From contig NZ_JACJRV010000029.1 of the NCBI RefSeq assembly GCF_014697475.1, forward strand, positions 1 through 64,000: 64,000 nucleotides of DNA, given 5' to 3'. How positions within the stretch are numbered: the first letter of the stretch is position 1; each line of letters starts with the position of its first letter. The position numbers and the translations under genes were made by a program. The notes beneath the pieces were generated by a model that saw only the letters and a list, made by a program, of their open reading frames with translations, had not been told where the DNA came from and ran no database searches. Source of the DNA: Nostoc sp. FACHB-152. GTDB lineage: Bacteria; Cyanobacteriota; Cyanobacteriia; Cyanobacteriales; Nostocaceae. Below are positions 28,298 through 37,625 of the stretch, in pieces.

Positions 28298-29428
28298 CTA
28301 AGGTTCAATTTGGGCGATCGCTTCCTCTGGCGATACATTACCATAGATAACAGACAAAATCCCCGGCAAATACTCATCCATCATCATCACATTGGCGTAA
28401 ACCAACCGTTGGATAAGTGCGGTGGTGAGTCTGTCACCTTCTACATCAATACTGGTTTTGTAGCTAATCTCGCCATCGCTAAAATCTAGCTCAAAGTTGC
28501 CAACCATCATACCAGCATTAGCTCTCGTGATAAACTCTGCTACAGCCAGTCGCTTTTCTACTGGTGCGTTGACTGGACAAATTGAGTAAAAAACAAATTG
28601 TTGTTGTTCCTCTCTAGCTCTAGCGTAACAATTCCACTTGCCATTCTCACCTTGAAAACCTATTTGTAAAGCTGACTGTCCTGGAAGTTGCACAAACGGC
28701 CACTCATTAGATGTGAAGAAATTAATCATTTCTTCATAAATATTGCCATCTGTAGAATCAGGTGGTAGATTTGCCTCTAATTGCTGGCTAATTTCCTCTG
28801 GATTAATATTATTTAATTCTGTTAAAAACTTATCAATTCCTTCCAGCATTCTGGTAGCAGATTTTTTAGTTTTCGCAGATAGATTAGCCTCACTCCAATC
28901 TTGAAAAAAATTAATAATTCCCTGGGCAATTTCTTCACCAGAATTTGCTGCTTGCGTAAGATTTGCTGGACTGATATACGACCAAAGAGTGCGGTAGCCG
29001 ACTTCCCCTGATTCCTTTTGCTGTTTGACAGATAAAGCTAACCAACTTTCGGTAGATAGTAGTATATGGTCTGGTTCTTCTTGGCTTAATTTGAGAATGT
29101 AATTTGCAGGTTCTTCAGCATTGGTGGCGTGTTCTGCTAAGAGTGGTAATAAATCTGGTTTAAGGCTGGTTTCTATAGTAATTTCAGTTTCAGGGATAAA
29201 TTTTACTGACTCAAAATTGCGGATATCTGGTTTGAGACTAAATAATTCTTCAGTTTCTATACGATTGTAGACTTGTGAGTTTACTTTAAACGTGAGGCGA
29301 CAGTCGATAAGTTCGTTGTTTTGTTTGGTTATAGATAGGGCGATCGCATGAATTATTATAGGCAGGGATATTTTATACAAAAAAGTTAATTTGCTATTTA
29401 TTTGATAAATTTCAAGCTTTCCTTGCAT
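28298..29428 (-). CDS. YbjN domain-containing protein
   Basis: A 376-residue acidic protein. The C-terminal about 150 residues fit a YbjN domain: 'EEMINFFTSNEWPFVQLPGQSALQIGFQGENGKWNCYAR' (in two parts), then 'RANAGMMVGNFELDFSDGEISYKTSID'. YbjN resembles type III secretion chaperones in fold. The N-terminal part is unrecognised. It is the last gene of a minus-strand run after the nuclease-like cargo gene and the SUKH-like gene, with spacers of 39 and 51 bases. A chaperone or immunity-related role is therefore worth considering, but is inference. Confidence 0.65.
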   Translation of the reverse strand: MQGKLEIYQINSKLTFLYKISLPIIIHAIALSITKQNNELIDCRLTFKVNSQVYNRIETEELFSLKPDIRNFESVKFIPETEITIETSLKPDLLPLLAEHATNAEEPANYILKLSQEEPDHILLSTESWLALSVKQQKESGEVGYRTLWSYISPANLTQAANSGEEIAQGIINFFQDWSEANLSAKTKKSATRMLEGIDKFLTELNNINPEEISQQLEANLPPDSTDGNIYEEMINFFTSNEWPFVQLPGQSALQIGFQGENGKWNCYARAREEQQQFVFYSICPVNAPVEKRLAVAEFITRANAGMMVGNFELDFSDGEISYKTSIDVEGDRLTTALIQRLVYANVMMMDEYLPGILSVIYGNVSPEEAIAQIEP

Positions 29429-29479
29429 TAGCTATAATATTTAGTATTTTTATTTTTAATTATTCATACTTTAGTTATT

Positions 29480-30163
29480 TTATTTGTTTACATTCGCAAA
29501 TCTATCAAAATATTCTTTATAGTCATTATTTGGAAATAATTTAGGTAGTATATTTAACATTTTTTCTAATTGGTTTCGTGCTGTAGCGAAGTAGTAATCT
29601 GATAAATCAACTTCACAAAATAAATACTGCCAGCCGTAAAAACCTTTTGTTTCTAAGGTTTTTTCCAAATAACTAGGATAATCTAAAAGCATTTTATGGC
29701 ACATACCATTGCTATCATAAAGCCAAACTTCTGGAGAAGCTTCTCCATTTTCCATTTTAAAAACGCTCATAACTCCATCACCAGTATTGGGATGATCATC
29801 AAAAGGAACTAATTTTTTATAAAACTCCTTTTCTTGATCTTCCATTTCTTCATACCATAATTCAGCTTGATTACTGCTAATAATATGATAAAGGTTACTT
29901 AACCTAAATTCTCCTCCATTCTCATATTCATTTTCTTCTAACTCATAACCCCATGATAAAGAAATCTCATCAGTTATAAATAAGCAATCTTTTAGCTTCT
30001 CATCTAATTTATATCCTAAAAAATTTTCTATTTTCGTAAATTGATCATTTATTTCATCTTGACTAACTTTAGGAATTTCATCCTTTATCGCAGTAATATC
30101 AATTTTTGAGCAAGCTTTTATTTCTTTAAACATACCTAAAAATCTTTCTCGATAGGCATTCAT
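29480..30163 (-). CDS. Putative SUKH-like immunity protein
   Basis: A 227-residue acidic protein starting with ATG 39 bases after the stop of the large cargo gene. The segment 'FTKIENFLGYKLDEKLKDCLF' followed by 'ENGGEFRLSNLYHII' resembles the E-x-x-lg-x-x-LP...nGG pattern of SMI1/KNR4 (SUKH) proteins, which commonly neutralise polymorphic nuclease toxins. The long C-terminal part ('YDSNGMCHKMLLDYPSYLEKTLE') also fits that family's layout. The position right after a nuclease-like toxin supports it. The family call is by eye and needs a profile search. Confidence 0.45.
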   Translation of the reverse strand: MNAYRERFLGMFKEIKACSKIDITAIKDEIPKVSQDEINDQFTKIENFLGYKLDEKLKDCLFITDEISLSWGYELEENEYENGGEFRLSNLYHIISSNQAELWYEEMEDQEKEFYKKLVPFDDHPNTGDGVMSVFKMENGEASPEVWLYDSNGMCHKMLLDYPSYLEKTLETKGFYGWQYLFCEVDLSDYYFATARNQLEKMLNILPKLFPNNDYKEYFDRFANVNK

Positions 30164-30202
30164 TAACTTTACTCCTTGCTTTTACAATTTTAATCAATTA
30201 CT

Positions 30203-33200
30203 TTAGCTAAATTTTATTTTTTTATTATTGTGAGCGTCCTTAATTTTATTCATATCTTCATCAAATTTATTAGCATCTCTTTTAGTTTTTCTAGCATTCA
30301 TTTTCAAATTAAAATCTACTAAATTTTTAAATTTTCCATCTGCCTCTCTTACATAGACAACTTTTCTAGCAAACGATTGTCTTACACCAATTATATTTTC
30401 TATCTGTACACGACCATCTGAAGAATTTAATTCAATTACGGTAGTTTGAGTAAAATCAGGTGGTTGAGGAGCTTCTTCAAACTTTTCAGAAGAGGCTGGT
30501 TGTGCTTCCCACTTGTTTGCTTGGTTGACTTGATACTCGCCCCAAGTTGCTTTTACGTAACTTATATAATCTTCATTAGGAGAACTGTGGTAAGCAATAT
30601 CAACTTTATACCAGATCATTTTTCCTTGGTTTACTGCATTTATTGCTGATTTCTCGGCAGTTCTGTAAAATTTGCTATTTGTTTGAGTTTTAGCAGGTGT
30701 CAAATTAGAATCAGTTGCCATTCCACCTAGCTGCTCTGTCAACAAGTGCATTTTTACCCAAGCGGCATTTTTAGTCATACCTTGTGCCTGAAGAGCATCC
30801 CAGCCTGCTAAATTACCGCTATGTTGATTAGAGTCTTGCCCTGGCGGAAAACTGCCCTTACTGATAAATTCAGCTTTGATACTCTTAGCTTTTACATTAT
30901 CTGAAAATGGCGGCATAATAGCTGGTGGAAATTCTTGAGCATTAGGAATAAATAAGTTCTTCACAATTCCAGCCATTGTATTTATATTTTGAGTTAAATC
31001 GCCATATAATTTTTTATTTTCATCGTATGATTTTGATTTTTTACTTGCTGGTTTTCCTTTATTAGATTTTATTAAAGCATCTTTTTGCTTTTCTATTTGA
31101 GTATTTAGTTGTTCTGCTTCTTGTATATATTTATTCTGCTCTTTTTGCGACTTAACATCAGTAATTTTCTTGATTTCTTTCTTTTTCTTATTTAAGAAAT
31201 TGCTTATTTCAATTGGCTCTGATGCCACGCATAATTTGGCATTTTCTGCTTTACCTTTAAAAAATATAGTGTGCTTTTCACCATCTTGGGCTTTGAAATT
31301 CTTCTTAACTTTCCACCATTCTATTATTGCTGCTAATTTTTCCTTACCTTTATTTACAGTCTTGTTATACTTGTCTTTTAAGGCTTTTTTCTTATCTTCA
31401 ACCCATTTTTTAGCGGCTTGTTTCTTCTTACTACCCCAAGCTTTTGCTGATTCAAACTTCTGTCCTAGCTTGCTTTTATTAAATTTATTCTTGACACTTT
31501 GTTTCTTATCACTAACCCACTGCTCGGCAGCTTGCTTTTTATCATTAACCCATTTCTGACCAGCTTCTTTCTTATCCTCAACCCACTGCTTACCAGCTTT
31601 ATATTTCTCCTTAGGCGCATCTTTAGCAGCGTTGAATTTATTACCTACCTTGCTATTGTTGAACTTGTTACCAATTTTCTTAAACGCCTTCGCGCCCTTA
31701 TCAATGATCCAATCAACTGCTTTCTCCATTGGTTTCCGCAGTTTCTGGAAGATAGCTTGAATCTTACCAGCAATACCACCCAAGCCTAACAGGCTAGCTA
31801 GGAAACTGATGACTACAGGTAAAGATTTAGCTAGGGCATTTTCCACACCTTTGATTGCTTGGTCAATAGAACCAGATGCGATCGCCCCAATTGCATCCAG
31901 TATGGCATTAATTAGATCAGCAATCTGCGCTGCGCGTTCAATGAAGAATTTGACAATCTCATAAATCGCCTTCGCAGCTTTGATGAATGCTGACGCTGGG
32001 GTTAACAGGCTCAGAATCCACTCAATCCCTGCTGTAATTACTTTTTCAATGACGAAGTTCTTGATAGGTTCAATCACCAAGGTATTGAGGTCGCCAATTC
32101 TGTCTTGCACAAACTGCCACATCCCAGCTATTCCTTGACTAGCTAAGACTCTAAATACCTCAACACTTTGTTCCATCCGGCTAACTTTCTTCTCACCCAA
32201 TCGTTTCACGGCTTGGGCGCGAATTACTTCATAGGTAAAGCCCAAAAGCTGCATTGCTAGGCTAAAAATACCTTTGATGTCAAGATTTTCTGGGATTTGA
32301 AGTCCACTTGCTGCCATAGTCCCAGTCAGCCAGCCGATTAAACCTGCCTGGAGATGCTTCCCAATATTCTTCATAAAGTTGAGGAAGCCTTGCTTCACTG
32401 CCTGAATCAAGTTACTCAAGAAACCAATCGGGTCTTTGAGGATTTGCCCAACGACACCAGCAACCCGTGCTAGTACTTGAAGCAGCATTTTTGTCAGTTC
32501 GATGATCGTCTTAATCACGCCGACGATGAAATCTAAGGCTTTCTGCACCAAACCTTTATTTGCCGCCTTCATCTCTTCAATGCGGGCATCCACAGCATCC
32601 AGGTTTTCTTTATACTTCTGGGCTAGGGTATCAATTAGCTCATCTTGCTTGCTGTCAACAGTCTGCTGTAATTCGGCAAATTTACTCTCGATGTCTGCGG
32701 CTGCTTGTTGACCAACTCCTTTCAGGTCTTGGGGTAGTTTGTTGACGTAATTTTGAATTTCCTGCTTACCAGAGGCGATTTCCGCTTTGGCTTGGGTCAG
32801 ACCTTTACTGATAATGGCGACAACATTGTTGATTACACCATCCATCTGTTTGATGTAAAGATTGCGACCTTCTTCATAGAAAGCGTTCACCTCTGAGGGC
32901 ATACCGAATAATTTGTCTCCCAGCCATTTTGCTGGCCCCAAAATGCCACTGTAGCGATCGCTCTTATAATCATCCATCCGCTTGCCGACGTAATCCTCAA
33001 AGGCCTTCTTCGCTTCAGCAGCACCACTATCAAAGGCTTGGATAACTTGACCGTCTAATTCACTGAGGGTTTTCTCAACTTTGACTTTAGTTTTCTCATA
33101 AATCTTGTTAATATCACCTGCAACTTTGGCCCGTGCTTGCTCATCCTTACCTTTGGCTCCCACCTGATGATCTGCTACCTGACCCAAATTTTGATTACGG

Positions 33201-35386
33201 GTATTGTGCATTGCATCTAGATGCTGTTTAGCTGTAGTTTCCGCCGTAGCTTGAGCCGTTGCGAGGATAGCTTGTTCTTGCTGACGATATTTAGGTGGTG
33301 CTTCTACTGCATTGGTTTGGGCATCCTTCTTGACCGCCAGTGCTTCTTGGAACTGCGGTTCATTGGATTTTGCTAACTGTTCCTCGGAAACATCCGCCTG
33401 ACTCATCTGCTGCTCAAGGTGTTGACTATCGACTTGCAGAGGTGCTTCCACTTCACCTTGCCCTTTAGATTTAGGTGCGGCTTGCTCTGCACCTACACCT
33501 GATGGCGGTGTACCTGGCTCAGTGTTTGGCAATGGCGTGACTTGTTTCGCTTCAATACCGCTAGTATCTGGTTTTTCTTTGGTCTTCTCTTCTAGTGGTT
33601 CTTGAGTAGCTTTCTGCTCTTCTTTCACTTGACCACTCAACTCACCTTTAACTGAGTCAAGTTGGTTATTATTTTTAAAATTGTCAGCATCTTCTAATGT
33701 CTTGGGAGCCATGTCAGCAATTCGCTGCATCAATTTGGCTTTAAAAGCGGCTGCATCAAATGCGGGAGTTTCCGCCTGTCCCATTTCACCAACTTGATTA
33801 GCTTGCGCCTTACTATCTACTTCATTTCCCGGAGGTTCTGCTGCTGCTTGGGCTTCCCCTGCTTTCTTATCAGCAGGTGCGTGTTTTTTCTCCTGGTGTG
33901 CAACTTCTTTAGTTGTGTTGACTACCCCTTGAAATGCTGGGTCTTCTTCAGGGGAAGCCGGAGCCTTTTCACCATTATCAGCGATCGCTTCACCACCTAC
34001 TGCTGTTTCAGGTATAGTACCAGTGTTACTAGCTACATTTGACGCAGGTAAATTACCTGCCGCTTGATTTGCTTTGACTCCCGGTAATCCTGTCGCAGCC
34101 TTTGGTAATTCAGGTTTATCTTTATCTTGTGCCTGGGGAGCGACTTCCTGATTATTAGTCTCTTTTGATACTTGCTTATTTTCTTGATTTTTCGGAGCCT
34201 GTTTCCCAGATGTATCATCTTTTGGCTCTGGCTGTTTTTGTGGATGCTCCTCAGCCTGTTTCTTAGTTGCAGATTTGGTTTGAGAAGATGCTACTGTTGC
34301 ATCATCTTTTTTTGTCGGGGGTGGATCTGTTCCGGCATTTCCCTCATCTGCTGGTGGTGGAGAAGCAGTTTGCTGCTTTTGTGTCGGATTTTGATTTTGT
34401 TGTTTCCCTTCTTCCGTATCAGTTTTTACTTTTACTTCGTCTGTTTTTTGTTCAGTATTGCCCTCAGTTGGCTTTTGCGGACTCTCCCGCATTTGGATGG
34501 CTTGCCCAGATTCAGCAATATATTTTGTTTGAACTTTGTTTTCTTTTGGTGCTATGTGCAGCGATTTTGGCTGTAATGAACTGCTATTCTGCTGGATGAC
34601 GTGGGTTAACTCATGGGCGAGTAATTCCTTACCTGAATTACTTCCTGGTGAATATTCGCCTTGGCGGAAGAAAATATCTTGACCTGTAGTAAATGCACGA
34701 GCTTGTATAGATTTATTTAAACTATCAGACTTGGCACTAGTATGAATACGTACACCGCCGAAATCAGCCCCAAATGCTTGCTCCATTGGTTGCTTGATAT
34801 CATCTGCAAGCGGCTGTCCACTACCACGGGACTGTTGAATAGAAGTTTCTAAATCGGATGCGGCAGTTTTTTCAGCCCCACTAGGACGACGCTGCACCAT
34901 CGGCTTCATTTGTAATTCTTCTTCCTGTGGTGCTTGTTGGCGTTGCAGCCAGGAAGTAGAAGAACTAGCCAGCGATTTCATTTGTAATTGTTCTTCTTCC
35001 TCTTCCTGTGGTGCTTGCTGTCGTTGCATCACAGGCGTGATGGAATTAGCCAGAGGTTTCATTTGCAATTTGTCCTCTTCCTCTGGCATTTGCTGAGGTT
35101 GCACATACTGGCGTGCAGGTTGGGCAATTCTTCGCATTACCTGCTGTGCTATGTTATCCGCTTGCTGTTCGTAAAAATCTCCTGGCTGGCTAATTGAGAG
35201 TTTGGCTTGGGGACGCAGGGAAATTTTACTGATGTCGTGGCCTGGAGGCTTGTCGAGGAGTTCGGTTTCGGTAACTGTTTGGGGTGAAGCTTCAGGCGAC
35301 TCTAAACCGAACCCGCGCGTCGGTTGTTTGAGAGTGGGTATAGAGACAGTGGTGGTTTTCTTCCCCTGGCCTAGGTGTTCTCTCAT
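30203..35386 (-). CDS. eCIS cargo-like protein: DUF4157 core, coiled coils, nuclease-like and HhH C-terminus
   Basis: A 1727-residue protein. Residues 1-90 carry the eCIS-cargo signature ('RGFGLES', then 'PQAKLSISQPGDFYEQQAD'). Next come three acidic 'EEELQMK' repeats and a DUF4157 (eCIS-core) domain with 'HELTH' at 258-262. Then follow a long Pro/Gln/Lys/Glu-rich linker, coiled coils (about 700-950), amphipathic and hydrophobic helices (about 960-1230) and Lys-rich repeats ('WVEDKKKA'). The C-terminus has 'MHLLTEQLGG...NLTP...TNSKF...AEKS' (from about 1546), resembling DNA/RNA non-specific endonucleases, then a ComEA-like HhH (about 1650-1696: 'IELNSSDGR', 'IIGVRQSFARKVV'). The start at 35386 has GGGAG at proper spacing. 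Probably a cargo toxin. Confidence 0.8.
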   Translation of the reverse strand: MREHLGQGKKTTTVSIPTLKQPTRGFGLESPEASPQTVTETELLDKPPGHDISKISLRPQAKLSISQPGDFYEQQADNIAQQVMRRIAQPARQYVQPQQMPEEEDKLQMKPLANSITPVMQRQQAPQEEEEEQLQMKSLASSSTSWLQRQQAPQEEELQMKPMVQRRPSGAEKTAASDLETSIQQSRGSGQPLADDIKQPMEQAFGADFGGVRIHTSAKSDSLNKSIQARAFTTGQDIFFRQGEYSPGSNSGKELLAHELTHVIQQNSSSLQPKSLHIAPKENKVQTKYIAESGQAIQMRESPQKPTEGNTEQKTDEVKVKTDTEEGKQQNQNPTQKQQTASPPPADEGNAGTDPPPTKKDDATVASSQTKSATKKQAEEHPQKQPEPKDDTSGKQAPKNQENKQVSKETNNQEVAPQAQDKDKPELPKAATGLPGVKANQAAGNLPASNVASNTGTIPETAVGGEAIADNGEKAPASPEEDPAFQGVVNTTKEVAHQEKKHAPADKKAGEAQAAAEPPGNEVDSKAQANQVGEMGQAETPAFDAAAFKAKLMQRIADMAPKTLEDADNFKNNNQLDSVKGELSGQVKEEQKATQEPLEEKTKEKPDTSGIEAKQVTPLPNTEPGTPPSGVGAEQAAPKSKGQGEVEAPLQVDSQHLEQQMSQADVSEEQLAKSNEPQFQEALAVKKDAQTNAVEAPPKYRQQEQAILATAQATAETTAKQHLDAMHNTRNQNLGQVADHQVGAKGKDEQARAKVAGDINKIYEKTKVKVEKTLSELDGQVIQAFDSGAAEAKKAFEDYVGKRMDDYKSDRYSGILGPAKWLGDKLFGMPSEVNAFYEEGRNLYIKQMDGVINNVVAIISKGLTQAKAEIASGKQEIQNYVNKLPQDLKGVGQQAAADIESKFAELQQTVDSKQDELIDTLAQKYKENLDAVDARIEEMKAANKGLVQKALDFIVGVIKTIIELTKMLLQVLARVAGVVGQILKDPIGFLSNLIQAVKQGFLNFMKNIGKHLQAGLIGWLTGTMAASGLQIPENLDIKGIFSLAMQLLGFTYEVIRAQAVKRLGEKKVSRMEQSVEVFRVLASQGIAGMWQFVQDRIGDLNTLVIEPIKNFVIEKVITAGIEWILSLLTPASAFIKAAKAIYEIVKFFIERAAQIADLINAILDAIGAIASGSIDQAIKGVENALAKSLPVVISFLASLLGLGGIAGKIQAIFQKLRKPMEKAVDWIIDKGAKAFKKIGNKFNNSKVGNKFNAAKDAPKEKYKAGKQWVEDKKEAGQKWVNDKKQAAEQWVSDKKQSVKNKFNKSKLGQKFESAKAWGSKKKQAAKKWVEDKKKALKDKYNKTVNKGKEKLAAIIEWWKVKKNFKAQDGEKHTIFFKGKAENAKLCVASEPIEISNFLNKKKKEIKKITDVKSQKEQNKYIQEAEQLNTQIEKQKDALIKSNKGKPASKKSKSYDENKKLYGDLTQNINTMAGIVKNLFIPNAQEFPPAIMPPFSDNVKAKSIKAEFISKGSFPPGQDSNQHSGNLAGWDALQAQGMTKNAAWVKMHLLTEQLGGMATDSNLTPAKTQTNSKFYRTAEKSAINAVNQGKMIWYKVDIAYHSSPNEDYISYVKATWGEYQVNQANKWEAQPASSEKFEEAPQPPDFTQTTVIELNSSDGRVQIENIIGVRQSFARKVVYVREADGKFKNLVDFNLKMNARKTKRDANKFDEDMNKIKDAHNNKKIKFS

Positions 35387-35417
35387 GATGATTCTCCCGA
35401 TGCCCAAGCAGTAGATA

Positions 35418-35432
35418 TTTTGCCAGTATAAA
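35418..35432 (-). promoter_or_regulatory. Shared 15-mer upstream of cargo gene 1
   Basis: TTTTGCCAGTATAAA (plus-strand reading) lies 32 bases upstream of the 35386 start and is identical to 37626-37640, which lies 35 bases upstream of the second cargo gene. It may be a promoter or leader element, or just the remains of gene duplication. Confidence 0.4.
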
Positions 35433-35588
35433 CAATTAGGTTACGGCGATCGCTCTCACAACGCAATTCTCCTAAAGTCTAAATTATAGTCATCGCACAC
35501 AAATCATCCAGGCGATCGCATTCAACTAGCAATTCTTACTCCTGTTGCCGATAATAATTTTAGAGGTAATTGTTCAAGAGGTCTGATT

Positions 35589-36188
35589 GTGGTCTTTGCT
35601 CAAACTAGTCCCCCAGATGTGATAACAACTCACCTCACCTTAGACGAGTATCGGGCAATGGAGGAAACTAACCCAGAACGCCACGAATACCGCAATGGAG
35701 AGATTATTACTATGTCGGGAGGTTCAGAAGCCCACAGTGCCATCTCTAGTAACTTATTAATTTACCTGGGGTTTTTGCTGAGAGATACCGATTTTCGATT
35801 GTATAACAGCGACTTGCGTGTTTGGATTCCTAAATACCAGTGTGGTACTTATACCGATTTGATGGTTGTGAATGGTAAACCAGAGTTCAACGGAGAACGC
35901 AATGATGAAATTCTCAATCCATTACTGATTGTCGAAGTTCTATCGCCCTCTACTGAAGCCTATGACCGAGGCGAAAAGTTCAGAAAATATCGTTCTATTG
36001 CCAGCTTTTGTGAATATCTGCTGGTGAGTCAAACTGAACCTTACATTGAGCAATATTATAACCAGGATCATCAAAGTAGCGATCGCTGGTCATGGCAAGT
36101 TTACTCTGATATCCAGCAAGCGATCATTCTGCACAGTTTAAATATAGAAATTCCTCTGGCTGAAATCTATCGTCGCATCGATTTTTAA
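35589..36188 (+). CDS. Uma2 family endonuclease
   Basis: A 199-residue Uma2 protein: 'MTLDEYRAMEE'-like N-terminus (here 'LTLDEYRAMEETNPERHEYRNGE'), 'LRVWIP' and 'YTDLMVV', core 'LLIVEVLSPSTEAYDRGEKFRKYRSI' and 'EYLLVSQTEPYIEQY'. The D...E-V pair of the PD-(D/E)XK fold is present. It starts with GTG. The gene lies as a passenger between two cargo genes that run the other way. Its last codons are duplicated just downstream (see 36157-36326). Confidence 0.88.
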   Translation: MVFAQTSPPDVITTHLTLDEYRAMEETNPERHEYRNGEIITMSGGSEAHSAISSNLLIYLGFLLRDTDFRLYNSDLRVWIPKYQCGTYTDLMVVNGKPEFNGERNDEILNPLLIVEVLSPSTEAYDRGEKFRKYRSIASFCEYLLVSQTEPYIEQYYNQDHQSSDRWSWQVYSDIQQAIILHSLNIEIPLAEIYRRIDF

Positions 36189-36326
36189 GGGTGGATAACT
36201 CTCTTAATAATCATACAAAAAGCAGGCGATCGCACTATACTTCGTTAACGCACCTTACAAGAGCAGGCGATCGTACTGTGGCTGAAATCTATCGTCGCAT
36301 CGATTTTTATGGGTGGCTAACTCTCT
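36157..36326 (+). repeat. Direct repeat of the Uma2 3' end
   Basis: About 48 bases covering the last codons of the Uma2 gene and its 3' flank (36157-36204) recur at 36279-36326, offset 122, with about two mismatches. The second copy loses the stop codon (TAA becomes TAT). Three similar GCAGGCGATCG... stretches flank the copies. It reads as a partial tandem duplication. Confidence 0.75.
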
Positions 36327-36364
36327 CCATCATACAAAGAGCAAGCGATCGCACTCTTCTTTGC

Positions 36365-37591
36365 TCACGCAATCCCATCGAAATGGTGCAGGATAAAACC
36401 ACCTGCACCGTTCGGTATAGCATCATAATAAAAATGATTGTTTATGGTTTTTCCCTTTTTAACTCTGTTCTTCCCGTCGTAACTGAACTCAAAAATCTTA
36501 TAAGAATTGTCGGTTAAGAACTGGTTGTTGCCTGTTGACGGATTGACAACTCTATTGGCTGCAACTGCATGGTAGCCATTAGTTTCTCGATTATTTATTT
36601 CGCTGCGAATACTGCTCAATTCGTCTATTGAAATTACATGACATGCGCCTGGAATTGTGCCAGCCCGTTCTTGTGCAATATCTTGCGCCTTTTTAAAGTT
36701 ACCCATATGTTGCTGTCTAAACAAATCAGAGATAACGCTGGCTGCACCCGATTTTCGTAAGGTTTTACCCAAGCTTGCTCTAAAGAGCGATTGCTGCACC
36801 GCCCCCCCATTCTGCTGCACAACGTGGGTCAACTCATGCGCCAACAACTCCTGACCCCCGCGACTCCCTGGATTATATTCCCCCTGCCGAAAGAACACAT
36901 CTTGCCCTGTCGTGAAAGCCCGCGCCTGAATTGATTTATTCAACTGGTCAGATTGAGTATCTGTGTGAACCTTCACCCCACTAAAATCAGCCCCAAACGC
37001 CTGTTCCATCGGTTCTCTGATATCGTTCCCTAGCAGATGACCACCGCCCCTAGCTTGATTAATCGAGGTTTCTAAATCAGATGTAGCCGCCATTGCACCT
37101 CCACCTTGACGCTGTACCAGAGGCTTCATCTGCAATTCTTCTTCTTCCTGCGGCACTTCTTGACGTTGCAGTATGCTAGAGTCCAAAGATTTCATCTGCA
37201 ATTCTTCTTCTTCCTCTGGTGCTTGCTGACGTTGCAACGTGTTAATCTCCAGAGGCTTCATTTGCAATTCTTCTTCCTCTGGTGCTTGTTGACGTTGAAT
37301 AGACTGGCGATTTCCAGACTGCGCTATTCTCTGCATTACCTGCCGCGCTACACTATCAGCTTGTTGTTCGTAAAAATCTCCAGGCTGGCCAATTGTCAGT
37401 TTTGCTTGTGGATGATGCAGTGCAATACGGCTAATATCGTGACCCAGAGGCTTATTCATGGGTTGTACCTCTGTCACTGCTGGCGGTGAAGCGTTCAACG
37501 ACTCTAAACCAAAGCCGCGTGTTGGTTGTTTGAGAGTCGGTATGGAGACAGAGGAAGTAGTTTTTTTCCGTTGAGCTATACGTTCTCTCAT
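36365..37591 (-). CDS. eCIS cargo-like protein with DUF4157 core and unknown C-terminal domain
   Basis: A 408-residue protein. Residues 1-95 closely match the N-terminus of the larger cargo protein ('SIPTLKQPTRGFGLES', 'AKLTIGQPGDFYEQQAD'). Four acidic 'EEEELQMKPL/LQRQQAP' units (about 98-161) follow, then DUF4157 (about 185-262) with 'HELTH' at 252-256. The last about 140 residues are a distinct basic domain with 'GACHVISIDEL' (Cys317, His318), 'NGYHAVAANRVV' (His341) and 'LHHFDG' at the end; I do not recognise it. AGGAG precedes the ATG at good spacing. No immunity-like gene follows. Likely a second payload; the HELTH site may be structural or catalytic. Confidence 0.78.
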   Translation of the reverse strand: MRERIAQRKKTTSSVSIPTLKQPTRGFGLESLNASPPAVTEVQPMNKPLGHDISRIALHHPQAKLTIGQPGDFYEQQADSVARQVMQRIAQSGNRQSIQRQQAPEEEELQMKPLEINTLQRQQAPEEEEELQMKSLDSSILQRQEVPQEEEELQMKPLVQRQGGGAMAATSDLETSINQARGGGHLLGNDIREPMEQAFGADFSGVKVHTDTQSDQLNKSIQARAFTTGQDVFFRQGEYNPGSRGGQELLAHELTHVVQQNGGAVQQSLFRASLGKTLRKSGAASVISDLFRQQHMGNFKKAQDIAQERAGTIPGACHVISIDELSSIRSEINNRETNGYHAVAANRVVNPSTGNNQFLTDNSYKIFEFSYDGKNRVKKGKTINNHFYYDAIPNGAGGFILHHFDGIA

Positions 37592-37625
37592 ATTATGCTC
37601 CTAATAATTCAGCAGTGAATACTAT

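Noticed and set aside
36191-36517. Plus-strand 108-codon frame after the Uma2 gene
   Set aside because: It reads through the duplicated Uma2 end and the cargo gene antisense; it is a product of the duplication.
30203-37591. Calling the HELTH proteins active metallopeptidase toxins
   Set aside because: DUF4157 with HExxH is the common core of eCIS-associated proteins, and its catalytic role is not established; the variable C-termini are better payload candidates.
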